From positions 36,622,617 through 36,686,616 of the forward strand of contig NC_080421.1 in the NCBI RefSeq assembly GCF_029873635.1: a DNA stretch of 64,000 nt. Reading direction: 5' to 3'. Both the position numbers and the translations under genes were made by a program. This stretch comes from Malania oleifera. Its lineage: Eukaryota > Streptophyta > Magnoliopsida > Santalales > Ximeniaceae. Positions 22,197 through 33,459 of this stretch are shown in pieces. The notes beneath the pieces are model-generated. The model saw nothing but the letters and a program-made list of their open reading frames with translations. It did no database searches and was not told the DNA's origin. How positions within the stretch are numbered: the stretch's first letter is position 1; each line of letters starts with the position of its first letter.

Positions 22197-23860
22197 ATGA
22201 CACACATCGGTGTAACTCCATTCGGTGAGGGATACTTATCCACTAGACCACCAATTTTCTGTGGTATAAATTACACCTATTGGAAACATAGGATGAGCAA
22301 ATATCTTTTGAACGTGGATTGGAAGGTTTGGAAAATAGTGACTAAGGGAAATCACATTCCCATGAATGTAATTGATAAGACTAATGTACCTAAAACTGAA
22401 GATGAATATACAGAGGAAGACTGGAAATCAGTACAAATCAATGTCACTACCATGAACTTGCTTTTCTGTGCATGAGATGTAAATGAATTTAATAGGGTTA
22501 TGGCATGTAACTTAGCTAAAGAAATTTGCAAAAGTTAGAAGTTACATATGAAGGAACTAAGGAAGTCAAGGATAGTAGGATAGAAATGCCCATCAGTGAA
22601 TATGAAGCATTTAAAATGACTACTAATGAATCTATACAATCCATGTACACTTGATTTACAGACATCATTAATTCTTTAAATGCACTTGGAAATACTTACC
22701 CTACTTATGAGTTGATCAGGAAAATACTCAGGGGATTACCTCCAGTGTGGGAAGCAAAAGTTACGGCAATAGCAGAAGGGAGAAATCTCAAAGAGAAACT
22801 TATTGGATCGCCAATCACCTATGAGTTGGCAATAAATGAGAGGAAGAATGAGCAAAGCAAAGCCAAGAAAACCACAACACTTAAGGCAACATCTCACAAC
22901 TCCAGTGAGGAAAGTGACTCAGAATCAGATGATGAGATGGCCTTGCTTACAAAGAAGGTTGTAAAGTCCTTGAAAAAGAATACGAAGTTCAATAGAAAAT
23001 TCTGGAACCCTAAATCAGAAAGAGGAGAGTATAGCATGAAGAAAAAGAAGGAGGATCCACCAACATGCTACAACTGCCGAGAGATTGGACACATCAAGCT
23101 TGAGTGTCTTAAACTGGTGAAAGCCTCAAGGAAAAAGAAGAAGGTGCTGAAAGTCAGCTGGGATACACACAGGACTAGTTGTTCAAAATCTAAATCCAGT
23201 GATGACGAGGTTGCCAATCTGTGTCTAATGGCACATGATGACATTGAGGTACAATCATCTTTTTCATCATCTTCGTATTATTCTAGTGATTCTGAAAATG
23301 AAAATGATATGATTTCATATGATGAACTGAAACAAGAATATCTATACTCTATTATAATGCTTGAGAAGAAAACAAAGAAAATTTCAGATTTGAGAAACAA
23401 AGTCAAAGAACTTTCAAATCTAATTGAACGCCAAAATGAATCCCATGCATCTTTCATAAAAGATAAAAATTTGAAAATTGAGAAGTTAGAAAAGGATTTG
23501 AAAGATAAATCTGAAATTATTTGTAAATTTACTGAAGGACAAAATAATTTTGAAAAGCTCCTAGGATCTCAAAGAAATTCCCTAGAAAAGGAAGGGCTCG
23601 GTTTTAATGGAAAGGAAAATCTAAAGAAAAGACATCTTTACATGGGTTATTTTAAAAGAGAGTCAAAGTCATATGTTCCAACTAAGAATTATTATAGAAA
23701 TACAACATGCTTTAAATGTAGAAGGTTGGGTCACATACAATTTGACTATCCTTTCAAAAATAAAAATGTTAAAATCAAGAAAGTATGGAGAGTCAAAGGA
23801 GAACATAGCACTAACCCCCCTGGACCCAAGAAAATCTGGGTACCAAAGCTAGTCGTTTGA
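22197..23860 (+). pseudogene. gag of the full-length copia element
   Basis: Gag forms the virus-like particle and binds the element RNA. The frame opens at ATG 22197 ('PPIFCGINYTYWKHRM', the DUF4219/UBN2-type start), stops at 22473-22475, passes through a broken stretch and reopens at 22712 for 382 codons ('ILRGLPPVWEAKVTAI'). There are two zinc knuckles: 'CYNCREIGHIKLEC' is intact (23069-23110), and 'CFKCRRLGHIQFDY' (23708-23749) has tyrosine for the last cysteine. A Ser/Asp/Glu-rich and then coiled-coil-like region (about 23240-23560) lies between them. Long gag with two knuckles fits SIRE-type elements. Confidence 0.85.
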
Positions 23861-23875
23861 TTGTGTCCTGCAGAT

Positions 23876-24600
23876 ATGTTTAAGATCAACATCCTTAAAA
23901 GATAAATGGTATTTGGATAGCGGATGTTCACGTCACATGACCAGGGATAAAGCAAAGTTCACATCCATCACACCCAAGGATGAAGGGTTTGTCACTTTTG
24001 GAGATAGTGCTAAGGGAAGGATTACAGGTATAGGTAAAATTGGTAATAATTCTTCATTAATTATTGATGATGTTTTATTGGTTGAAGGTTTAAAGCACAA
24101 TTTATTGGGCATAAGTCAACTATATGATAAAGGTTACAAAGTTTCTTTTGAACATGACAAGTGCATAGTTGAACACAAAACTAATAATGAGATACTATTC
24201 ATTGCTAAGCAACATGAAAGCATATATACCACAAGTTTTGATAATTTAACTTCACAGAGTGTGACATGCTTATCTGCTATGAATGAAATTAGTTGGATTT
24301 GGCATAGGAGACTAGGACACGCAAATATGGATTTAATCTCAAAACTTGTTAAGAAAGAATTAGTTAAGGGACTACCTAAGACTAAGTTTGTGAAATATAA
24401 AATTTGTGATGCATGCCAACTAGGAAAACAAGTAAGAACAAGCTTTAAGAAGAAGAAAGAGATCTCCACTACTAGGCCACTCCAAATGCTACACTTAGAC
24501 TTATTTGGACCAAACCCAATTCAAAGTTTAGGAGGAAAATCATACGCATTTGTCTTAGTTGATGATTTTTCAAGATTTACATGAGTACTATTCTTAGGCC
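23876..24600 (+). pseudogene. pol: protease and integrase N-terminus
   Basis: The aspartic protease core 'WYLDSGCSRHMTRD' (about 23907-23948) keeps the catalytic DSG triad. The GAG_pre-integrase/HHCC zinc domain follows with 'WIWHRRLGHANM' and 'ICDACQLGKQ' (about 24295-24430), then the first integrase aspartate in 'LHLDLFGP' (about 24492-24515) and 'VLVDDFSRF'. A TGA at 24582-24584 replaces the expected Trp codon after 'SRFT', ending this open stretch. Confidence 0.85.
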
Positions 24601-25115
24601 ACTAAGATGAAGCATGTAAAAAATTCATAAACCTGAGCAAGAAAATCCAAAATGAAAAGGGATATACAATCACTAAAATTATAAGTGATAGGGGTAGAGA
24701 ATTTAAAAATCATGGCATGGAAGACTATTGTAATTCATTAAGGATTGCCCATAATTTGTCAGCTCCTAGAATACCACAACAGAATGGTGTAGTTGAAAGG
24801 AAAAATAGGTTCATACAAGAAATGGTCAGAACTATGCTTAACGAACATAAACTACCTAAGTACTTCTGGGCTGAGGCAGTGAATACCACCTACTATGTGC
24901 TAAATAAAGTTCTGATTAGACCATCACTTAATAAAACTCCGTACGAGTTATGGAATGGCCATAGACTAAACATATCATATTTTCATGTCTTTGGCTATAA
25001 GTGTTTTGTGCTTAGAGACAATGAGCATTTAGGAAAATTCGATGTGAAATCTGATGGAGGTATCTTCCTAGGGTATGCCTTAGATAGTAAAGCCTATAGA
25101 GTATAAAACAAATGA
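24601..25115 (+). pseudogene. pol: integrase catalytic core and C-terminus
   Basis: The second integrase aspartate is in 'ISDRGREFKNH' (about 24682-24714) and the catalytic glutamate in 'PQQNGVVERKN' (about 24774-24806). Next come 'YFWAEAVNTTYYVLN' and 'NISYFHVFGYKCFVL', and the frame stops at 25104-25106 just after 'GIFLGYALDSKAYRV'. The frame before 24717 contains a stop near 24601. The 60870-61376 region is a second copy of this same stretch. Confidence 0.85.
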
Positions 25116-25118
25116 ACA

Positions 25119-25839
25119 TTGACGGTTATAGAATCTATTTATGTACTGTTCGATGAGTCAAATCCCTTCTCCAAAAGAACTGATGAAGATGAAATTGAAT
25201 TAAACAAGGAATTTGAAGAACTATCATTTGAGAATGATTCAAAAAAGAAAAATGAACTTAAGGAACCATCCATTGAAATTGATCAAACTAAAAATGAGGT
25301 TAATGAACCACCTACAGAATGGAAATATATAAAGAATCATCCCATTTATCAAATAATAGGTGAACCATTACATGGAGTAACCACTCGATCCTCACTTGGG
25401 AATATTATTAGTCATTTCGCATTTCTATCTCAAGAAGAACCTAAGAAAGTGAGTGAAGCTATAGAGGATGAATCATGGGTGTTTTCCATGCAAGAAGAGT
25501 TAAATCAATTTGAGAGAAATAAAGTATGGACACTAGTTCCTAGACCTGAGGATAAGTCAATCATTGGAACCAAGTGGATATATAAGAATAAAAAGGATGA
25601 ACATGGAATAGTTGAGAGAAATAAGGCTAGATTAGTAGTTCGGGGACATAATCAAGAAGAAGGTATAGATTTTGAAGAAACATTTGCACCTGTAGCTAGA
25701 ATGGAAGCCATTCAAATGCTCTTAGCATATGCAGCTTTTAAGGATTTCATGTCATATCAAATGGACGTCAAAAGCGCATTTTTAAATGGCTACATAAATG
25801 AAGAAGTGTATATAGAACAACCCCCAGACTTTGAAAACT
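25119..25839 (+). pseudogene. pol: reverse transcriptase, first part
   Basis: Copia RT begins with '[20 protein letters not shown]', then '[14 protein letters not shown]', '[20 protein letters not shown]' and '[18 protein letters not shown]', and '[11 protein letters not shown]' with a catalytic aspartate. The frame is open until it meets the solo LTR at 25840, directly after 'QPPDFEN'. The missing continuation is found at 28085. Confidence 0.9.
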
Positions 25840-28084
25840 GTTGACCTTATTGGTCACGCCCGGTTTTGATTATGACAAATACTCATTGTATCTAATGAGT
25901 GGTTAAGTTTTGTGCAGGAATCAAGAATGATAAGATCAAGATGTGCACAAAGCAAGAAAGGCTTGAAGACAATTTCATACTCTTAATTGTAATAGTTTTT
26001 AAATGAAATTTGTCTGTAATAGTAATTAGAGTTTTCGGTTTGTAATAAGCTCACACACATCACATGCATGATTTAATTTGTAAGCTCAAACCGAACCATA
26101 GAAAGACCTTAAGGTGAACCTTCGGTCGACCGACACCGGACTTTTTCGGTGATCTCAAATTGGACCCCAAAGTGACCTTAGGACACACACATATTCACAT
26201 ATATTTGTTAGGCACTTGAATAGGAATTGTTTGGATAGATACGGGACCGAAATGCACACTTGGTGCACTTTCGATCGACCGGCCAATTCAGTTCAATTTG
26301 GCCCGGTCGACCGAAACCGGTCCGGGTCAACTATTTGACCCAGGCCCGGTCGACCGAGACCTTATAGGTCATTTGACCTCGGTTGACCGAACCACCTGGG
26401 AGTCAACAGTTTGACCTCCCGGTTGACCGACCAGATTTGTACTCCAACTACCTGGTCGACCGAGGGGTCTTGGGAGAATTCCCAGCCGTATGGTCGACTG
26501 AGCCATACAGTTCAAAAAGGCCCCGGTCGACCGAACCTCGGAGTTTTTGAAAATCGCCTTTGCCCGGTCGACCGACCACTCAGTTCAAAATCCCCCTGGT
26601 CGACCGAGCCACTTGAGTCCTGGTCGACCGAACCACTTTTGGTCGACCAGACTTTTCGGGTTGTTCCCATTTTTACCATGGGTAATATTTTTCTAAACAG
26701 GGTTAAAATGCCTTAAACATCATTAAACTTTTCTAAAAATACCCTACAAGTCCGCAACGGTCATATTTTCTCCCTTGCCTATATATACAAGTTCATTTGA
26801 GAAAATTAAAAAGTATTAGCCACTTTGATTAGGGAAAATTCTTTGAAAATCCAAAACCCTATAATACTCATTTCCAAGCTCCACACACTCAATCTTACCT
26901 TCTCATATTGCCTACATCATTTGTAAGTTGATTTTGAGTGCTTGTTGTAATTGGTTTGTTCTCCCATCTCTGGATTGTCGGATTTATTTTTGAGAGCAAA
27001 CCTTAAGTATTCTTAGGGGACTTTGTTAGTAAGTCTCTCCTAAGAAGACTTATATAAAACTTCTGAGTATTGCATAATCATTGCAATTTCTTAAGAAGTT
27101 AGTATTTGCATTTTGGTTGCAAAAACATTTTCAAATATCTACTGTGTTTTTATCTTGAAAATATTTGATGAGATATTTGCTAGTGTGATAAAATCTTTGT
27201 TGCAATGTTCGTTAACTCATATATTCCTTGCTGAATACAAAGATTGAATATCCTTTTTGCAAACCAAACCTATACGTTGCTAGAGCTTCATATACATATA
27301 TGTATTGAGAAAACTCGTTGATTGAAATATATGAAGTTTAATTAATATCTTTGTTTGAGCACTTAGATTGAATATCCTGTGATACAAAGATCATTTAGGT
27401 TTGCACTCTCACGTATGCATTACACTGATAGTAAATCTATTTGAGAGTTGACATCTTAGACCACACTGAGCTTACAAATTATTTCATATTTGTGGTGTAT
27501 ATTATTGCGCGAATTTGGGTACATATCTGCTTTACTTGAAAGCACAATCACTGTACCATTTCATTGTAATACACATTTGTTGTATTTCCAGGCACGGGCC
27601 TGAAGAGGGAGACTAGCCCTGGAATAGTCCCGGATTGGCTTAGACCCGGTTAGGAAAGCTAGGTGCGTCGTCCTGTTAAGGCGTGTAGGTTGAGGTCAGC
27701 CCCGCTAATTAACCTGGTTAAGGTTGAGGTCAGCCCTGTGTTAATTTGACCTGGTTGTAAATGGTGCCGCTCCACCCTTAAGTGAGCTATTAGTGGAATC
27801 CTCTAGCTTGCGAGCTTGAGGCGGGGACGTAGGCACGGTTGGCCAAACCCCGATAACATATCGTGTGTTCATTTATATTTCCGCACTTTATATTTACCGC
27901 ACATGTATGTTATGGGTGAATGATGCGTATGACTTAAATTTCATATTATACTTATCTACGCATTTGGAAATTGAATAGGCAGACCCTAGGTTGTGTATAT
28001 ACTGCTGTTTATCCGGTTCAACCTAGGTGATAAATTTTAAAATTCCAATTCACCCCCCCTCTTGGGAATACACCAATTCTAACA
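25840..28084 (+). mobile_element. Solo LTR splitting the RT, TSD 'aaaac' (subfamily A)
   Basis: Starts 'tgttgaccttattggtcacg' and ends 'gaatacaccaattctaaca'. The five bases 25835-25839 and 28085-28089 are identical (aaaac). Removing the LTR and one duplication rejoins RT coding, as the uninterrupted relative near 62100 confirms. The interior has 13 GGTCGACC-type palindromes at 26123-26650, TATA-like 'ctatatatac' at 26779-26788, and the R/U5 block with 'ccaggcacgggcctgaagag' near 27590. A short tandem copy of 'ggttgaggtcagccc' is near 27690-27735. Confidence 0.95.
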
Positions 28085-28480
28085 AAAACCATAAGAATCC
28101 AGATCATGTGTATAGAATGACAAAAGCCTTTTACGGTTTAAAGCAAGCTCCTAGAGCTTGGTATGAAAGGTTAAGTAGTTTTCTATTAGAAAATGGATTT
28201 ATAAGAGGAAAGATAGATACAACCCTGTTCATAAAGTCTAAGAAAGATGACATTCTCCTAGTGCAAGTATATGTAGATGACATCATATTTGGCGCTACGA
28301 ATAAAGAATTGTGTAATGAATTTGCTAATATCATGCAAAATGAATTTGAGATGAGCATGATGCGTAAACTAAATTTCTTCCTAGGACTTCAGATTCAACA
28401 AGCAAAACATGGAATATTCATAAATCGTATATTAGAGACCTACTCAAAAAGTTTAATATGGAAGATGGAAAAATACTAGG
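28085..28480 (+). pseudogene. pol: reverse transcriptase, second part
   Basis: RT resumes with 'HKNPDHVYRMTKAFYGLKQA', then 'PRAWYERL' and the intact catalytic motif 'YVDDIIFGAT' (about 28270-28299), and 'LNFFLGLQIQQAKHGIFIN'. A frame change near 28430 is visible: the next conserved block (KFNMEDGK-type) reads in a different frame, leading to the stop at 28477-28479. Confidence 0.9.
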
Positions 28481-29215
28481 TACATCTATGAGTGCTTCAT
28501 TGAAATTAGACAAAGATGAACAAGGTATACTAGTAGATGTCAAGCTATAACGTGGAATGATAGGTAGCTTATTATATCTGACTGCCAGTAGACCTAATAT
28601 AATGTTTAGCGTATGTTTGTGCACAAGATTTCAGTCTGCACCAAAAGAGTCACATTTGTTAGCCGTTAAACGAATCCTTAGATACCTAATAGGAACCGTG
28701 GAAATTGGATTATGGTATCCTAAGTACACATCTTTTGAGATTATCAGTTATTCAGATGCTGATTTTTCGGGTAACAAAGTGCATAGAAAGAGCACGAGTG
28801 GTATTTATCATTTCTTAGGACATTCCTTAGTCTCTTGGTTTTCCAAAAAGAAAAATTCAATAGCTCTTTCCACAGTTGAGGCTAAATACATAGCGGCAGG
28901 TAGTTGTTGTGCTCAAATGTTACACATGAAGTAACAACTGAAGGATCTTGAATTAAGTTATAAAAAAATCCCTATAAGATGCGATAATATGAGTGTAATT
29001 AACATCTCAAAGAATCCATACTACATTCACAAACTAAGCATATATAGATATGACATCACTTTCTTCGTGATCATGTGCAAAAAGGGGATGTGATACTTGA
29101 GTTCGTATGCACGGATGAACAATGGGCAGATATATTCACGAAACCTCTTGTGAAGGATAGGTTTATTCAAATTAAGCATGAATTAGGTCTGATGCATAGT
29201 CGAGAGGTTGCTTAG
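28481..29215 (+). pseudogene. pol: end of RT and RNase H
   Basis: The open stretch 28557-28934 begins 'MIGSLLYLTASRPNIMFSVC', then carries RNase H landmarks 'YSDADFSG' (catalytic aspartate), 'KSTSGIYHFLGHSLVSW' and 'IALSTVEAKYIAA' (catalytic glutamate). After a stop at 28932-28934, 'IRCDNMSVINISKNP' follows with the third acidic residue. The C-terminus is broken by further stops and frameshifts up to about 29215. Confidence 0.9.
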
Positions 29216-29899
29216 AATTATATGAGAAAACATAATTCAAGGGGAGCAACGTCACTTAAGATGTAATCACTTGGTATCAAACATTTTTTGGTATCGCATT
29301 AATTAACATTTGGTATCAAATTAATCAATCAACTTGTGTGCACATTCGACATAACATTAGTCCACATTTGGTATCACATTAATCAATATTCGGTATCCTC
29401 ATAGAATCACTGTAACTTATGTATTAGCAAGGGGGATGCTTGATGTAAAAAGGGGAGAAGTAAAATTTTTCCAAGATTAGTGGTTGAACAAGATTAAAAA
29501 TTTAAAATTTCCAAGGGGAGAAAAACATAAAGATATGTCCACTCATGTCTTATTATTATTATACGCCTTTTTGTTGATGTCAAAAGGGGGAGAAAAAAGG
29601 AGCAAAAAAAAAATTGTTTCACTAGATAAATATCATAAGCAAATAGAAAAAGGAGCCAAACATTGTTTGTTGTTATGCAAAGAGAGAAGGATAATAACAA
29701 AAACAAAAATTGTTGAAACAATATTTCATCATGAGCATATTTCATATTTCATTTGGATTTAGGCTAAACATTTTGTGTATGAACATGAGCATATTCTTAT
29801 TTATTGAATATTTGATGCATTAATTGAGGGGGAGCCTTGTTAGGCGTAACCTATTATATGTTTTTTGCTCGTGTATTTGTCATCGTCAAAAAGGGGGAG
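29216..29899 (+). other. Post-pol spacer with repeated polypurine tracts
   Basis: No env-like gene is seen. Purine tracts recur: 'aaaaaggggagaag' (29446), 'caaaagggggagaaaa' (29581), 'gagggggagcc' (29826), and the functional-position tract 'caaaaagggggag' ending at 29899 directly before the 3' LTR. 'catttggtatcacatt'-like sentences repeat at about 29280-29390. Repeated polypurine tracts after pol are known for SIRE/Maximus elements. Confidence 0.8.
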
Positions 29900-29900
29900 T

Positions 29901-31268
29901 TGTTGACTCTACGAGTCCAATCCGATTTTGATAATGACAAATCACTTGGTATTTGATATGTGCATTGAGTTTGTGAACAGGACCTATATTAAGCATACAT
30001 GGAAAGATAACGAGTCATGAAAGCCATAAAGTAAAGCTAACATATCTTGGCAAGATCCATGGAATTCAAAGAGTACAAGAATCAAGATGCAAGTGGCAAA
30101 GTTCAAGAACATCTTGGGAATGGGTATTTAGAACTCATGTACTTGCATTTTCATATGATTTAATTTAAGGCTCAACATAACCTAGAATGACTTTAGGATT
30201 CATGCATTTCATGTATATCATTAGTGGAATTTCATGGACTTAGAAATACTTTTAAAATCATGAAAAATATGTTTAATAAAAGACCCAAGAAAGAGAGCAA
30301 AGCAGATTTTTAAATTAGAAAAGAGAAATTGAGAAAAAGGGCACCTCGGTAGCCTGAACTCAACTTCAGTCGCCTGAAGAATTTCTTCAGTAGCTGAAGA
30401 TTAAGTTCGGTAGCCTGAAGAATTAATAGGAAAAACAAATCTAGCCGAGGTAGTTCGGTTGCCTGAACTGGAACTTCGGTCGCCTAAAGTCACTTTAGGG
30501 GCCTGAACTTCAACTTTAGTAGACTGCAGTAGCGGGAAAGTTTAAAATTCAGATTTTTATTAATAGAACTCGCGAGCTTTTTCTTTGATCCAATGGTTGA
30601 GATCAATCCTAAGGGTAAGACACTATAAATATTTGAATATCTATACCCTTGAACGAAGTTAAGACACAAAAAAAAAGAAGAACACATCTTATTGAAAGAA
30701 AATAGAGAAACTTGAGCTGATTGATATACGATTGCCTGCACTTCATTCTACTCGTCGTTTTGAGCAAATCAACTCGGAAAATCAGAAGGAAACTCACATA
30801 TACATTTTGTATTTCATCTTGGTATTGAGGTTTGATGATTCAAGTTATTTTTTTTCAAGAGCTTCTCATCTCATCACTTGCTATTGAATATCTTTAGAGA
30901 ATTTGATCTTGAGCATTCTTAACCATATAGAGATTTTTTTAACAAGTTCATTACTTGAAAAAGTTTACTTTGTTTTTTAGATATATATATTTTTCAAAGA
31001 ACCACTCATTTAGAAATCTATGGTTAAAATGTGTTGAGTGATAGAAAGTAAGTAAATGTTATATCTAGATAATCTCACTGCTTGGTAAAAGATTTGTTTT
31101 CTTCATTGGTTAAAAAGATTTGATTCTAGTGTGTGGTTGTTAAAGGATCTATATTTTAGATATATTAACGCTTGATTAAATATCCTTGGTTTTTATAAAT
31201 ATAAATTTTATTGAGGGATATTTTTCTGAACAACAATATATTCAGTTTGTGAGTGTTGAACATCATTA

Positions 31269-31320
<52 letters not shown>

Positions 31321-32131
31321 CATACTTGCATATAACAAAGATTGTGTTGAGATTGAATATTTGAAAGGAACCTTTTTTATTGTTAATGATATAATCTTCA
31401 AAGCTTTTTGATAAGTTCACAAAAGATATATTTGCGCATTTTAGCAAAGAGAACTCAAACCCTAATATTCTCCAAAGTATTGATTTATAAAAATATTTTT
31501 GAGAGATTTGATAAAAAGGAATTTGTGTGTTGAAGCATATCATACATAAATGATTGTATCATTTCCTACATTCTGAGCTTCAAATTATATCATATGTTTA
31601 TGTATTAGGAATTTAAATTATACTCACGAGCTTTTGTTGGAAGCAATTTTGAGTGTTTGGGATTTCATTGTATTCATGGTTCGGCTTGTGAACCAAGGTT
31701 TGAGGAGAGAGTTGTATCTCTTGTAAGTAGCGGAGTAGGAGGGAGCTATGCCTTTTGTAAGCAAGGGATTGTAAGGGAAGTTCCGTCTCAATTTAAGGAG
31801 CAGGGATTTTAGTGAAATCATTGAGTGGTTGCTCAAGGCGAGGACGTAGGCCGAGTTGGCTGAACCTCGTAAAAACTGTGTTTGTCTTCTCTCTTCCCTA
31901 TACTCTTTACTTTCAACATTGCATTTAAATTGGTCATAGGTTGAATAACATTGCACACAATTAATTAGGTAATAAGAATTCATTGGTAAATTTAATTTAA
32001 TTTTGTAATAAATCCCTGAAATTGATTTGTTAAAAATACAAATAGTGATTAAGTGGTAAATAGATTCAAAGAATTTTTAAAATACCCAATTCACCCCCCC
32101 CCCCTCTCTTGGGATTACACTTAATTCAACA
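29901..32131 (+). repeat. 3' LTR of the full-length copia element (subfamily C)
   Basis: Begins 'tgttgactctacgagtccaa' and ends 'ggattacacttaattcaaca', collinear with 19901-22141 including the TA microsatellite (about 31271-31316) and the motif cluster (about 30340-30540). It is followed directly by the target duplication ccctt. Confidence 0.95.
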
Positions 32132-32136
32132 CCCTT

Positions 32137-32700
32137 CACCATATGAGCCCTCATTGCTGGCCTTCTTTCTTTGATGGAACCCCAGTAATGCACTTGTGAT
32201 GTCCTCTAAATCTAGCGTTTCTTTCCCCAAAGTCAGTGTCGTAACCAGATTCTCATATGTAGGTGACATCGGTAGGGAATTCAGTAGCATCAACACTTTG
32301 TCCTCCTCCTCGAACTTCACAACAACTTGCCCTAAATCACTAATGATTTTATTAAATGTGTTGATGTGCTGAGTCAAGTTCGAACCCTCTATCATCTTAA
32401 GCCAATAAAGTTTTTTCTTAAGATACAATTTGTTCGACAATGACTTATACATGTACCAGCGCTCCAGTTTTAGCCAAACCATTCCCGGCGAGTCCTCATT
32501 TATGACGTGATACAACACATTATCAATGAGACATAACCTGATAGTGGAAACAACTTTCGCTTCCAACTCCTTCCAACTTATGTCATCCACGCTTTCTAGC
32601 TTCTTTCGGTATAGACCCTTCACCATCCCTTGTTGCATCAGCAAGTCCTTCACCCTCCTTTGCCATAGCCCGAAGTTTCACGTTCCATCAAACTTACCAA
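32137..32700 (-). pseudogene. Minus-strand copia gag N-terminal part
   Basis: The minus-strand frame reads 'MKDLLMQQGMVKGLYRKKLE' and continues with 'NVLYHVINEDSPGMVWLKLE', 'LKMIEGSNLTQHINTFNKI' and 'DEDKVLMLLNSLP'-like text. This is the UBN2 gag core of Tork-type copia elements. Upstream 'FDGT' and 'LWQRRV' fit the usual gag start. The frame runs into the inner element's target duplication at 32132-32136, so the insertion cut this gag; its continuation is at 19895 and below. Confidence 0.9.
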
Positions 32701-32833
32701 CCTCGAACCTCTTAGAAGAAATCCTAGTCATTAATAACCAATAGCTTTGATACCAATTGTTGTGCAACACACAAACAATCACCCGGGTCTAATACCAATT
32801 GTTGTTCTCAATAATCAGCCCTTAGATACCAAT
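32701..32833 (-). other. 5' leader with repeated PBS-like sequences of the minus-strand copia element
   Basis: Three copies of 'ATTGGTAT' followed by C or T occur on the minus strand at about 32822-32833, 32791-32801 and 32746-32757. The one touching the LTR (32822-32833) is the expected primer site. The innermost, TTGGTATCAAAGC, is closest to the initiator tRNA-Met complement. Confidence 0.6.
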
Positions 32834-33459
32834 TGTTTCAGTTGAGTGTGGGCAACAGAATATCTCACACAAATTCTCATGAAACAATAAATGGAACAAG
32901 CATGCAAACACTCGATGATGAACTATATGAACCTAACAATCACTCAACAATGAGAATCAATGAACGCAACAATTAAAACAAAAGAATTTACGTGGTTTGA
33001 AAATTTGTCTACGCCCCCGGGAGCAGTGCCAGTTTTCACTATCAATAATGAAGCTTACAAGCTTAATCTCTTCTAGGGTTGCATAATAAACATTAGATAA
33101 CAATCTAATGTGTACAGAAGATGTATAGTTGATCTAAAACACTTTTGTAGCAATTCCCCTCGGAGAAAATCCCTCGATTAGCCTAATCTATTAAACTCGA
33201 AATCGAAAATCCATGACGTACGCGAGTGAAACCGTCAACTATTTAGGCAAACCCGTTGATGGTTTGAAGCTCAGAAAATTGCCTTCATAGCATTTCCTGA
33301 AGCAGTCAATGATTACCCTCAAACCGTTGATGGTTACCCTCAAACCATCGACGGTTTGCCCTCCATGGTTGCAACTTGCATCTCTCTCTTGATCCTCCCT
33401 TCACGGTGCTTTCTCCCAGTACATGCGTTCCACTCAAAATATTAGCCACATCCCCAACA
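32834..33459 (-). repeat. 5' LTR of the minus-strand copia element
   Basis: On the minus strand it begins 'TGTTGGGGATGTGGCTAATA' and ends 'CTGAAACA' before the primer site. It is collinear with 16785-17360 with many differences. The outer edge is followed by the target duplication tggtt. Confidence 0.9.

Larger units (their letters stand above)
19901..32131 (+). mobile_element. Full-length SIRE/Maximus-like Ty1/copia element with nested solo LTR, TSD 'ccctt'
   Basis: LTRs 19901-22141 and 29901-32131 flank a primer site, gag, pol in the copia order PR-INT-RT-RNase H, and a purine-rich spacer ending in 'aaaaagggggag'. The 5-bp flanks 19896-19900 and 32132-32136 are identical (ccctt). Total length is 12.2 kb, or about 10 kb without the inner solo LTR at 25840-28084. 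LTRs above 2 kb, two zinc knuckles in a long gag and repeated polypurine-like tracts after pol fit the SIRE/Maximus lineage. The coding frames contain several stops and frame changes, so it is not autonomous now. Confidence 0.95.
16785..33459 (-). mobile_element. Ty1/copia element, minus strand, decayed and interrupted, TSD 'tggtt'
   Basis: Two diverged LTRs (16785-17360 and 32834-33459, roughly 85% alike by eye) bound a minus-strand copia interior. The interior is split by the full-length element at 19901-32131. Flanks tggtt (16780-16784) and tggtt (33460-33464) are identical. Without the inner element it is about 4.4 kb, typical for a Tork/TAR-like copia lineage, although part of RT is deleted. 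The gag, protease, integrase, RT and RNase H remnants all point the same way. Confidence 0.9.

Noticed and set aside
26123..26650. Regularly spaced short repeats resembling a CRISPR array
   Set aside because: The spacers are themselves related repeats, the motif is only about 11 bases, the DNA is a plant LTR, and no cas-like gene exists.
29484..29762. Frame after pol as an env-like gene
   Set aside because: 92 codons, lysine-rich low complexity over polypurine-like tracts, no signal peptide or fusion-protein features.
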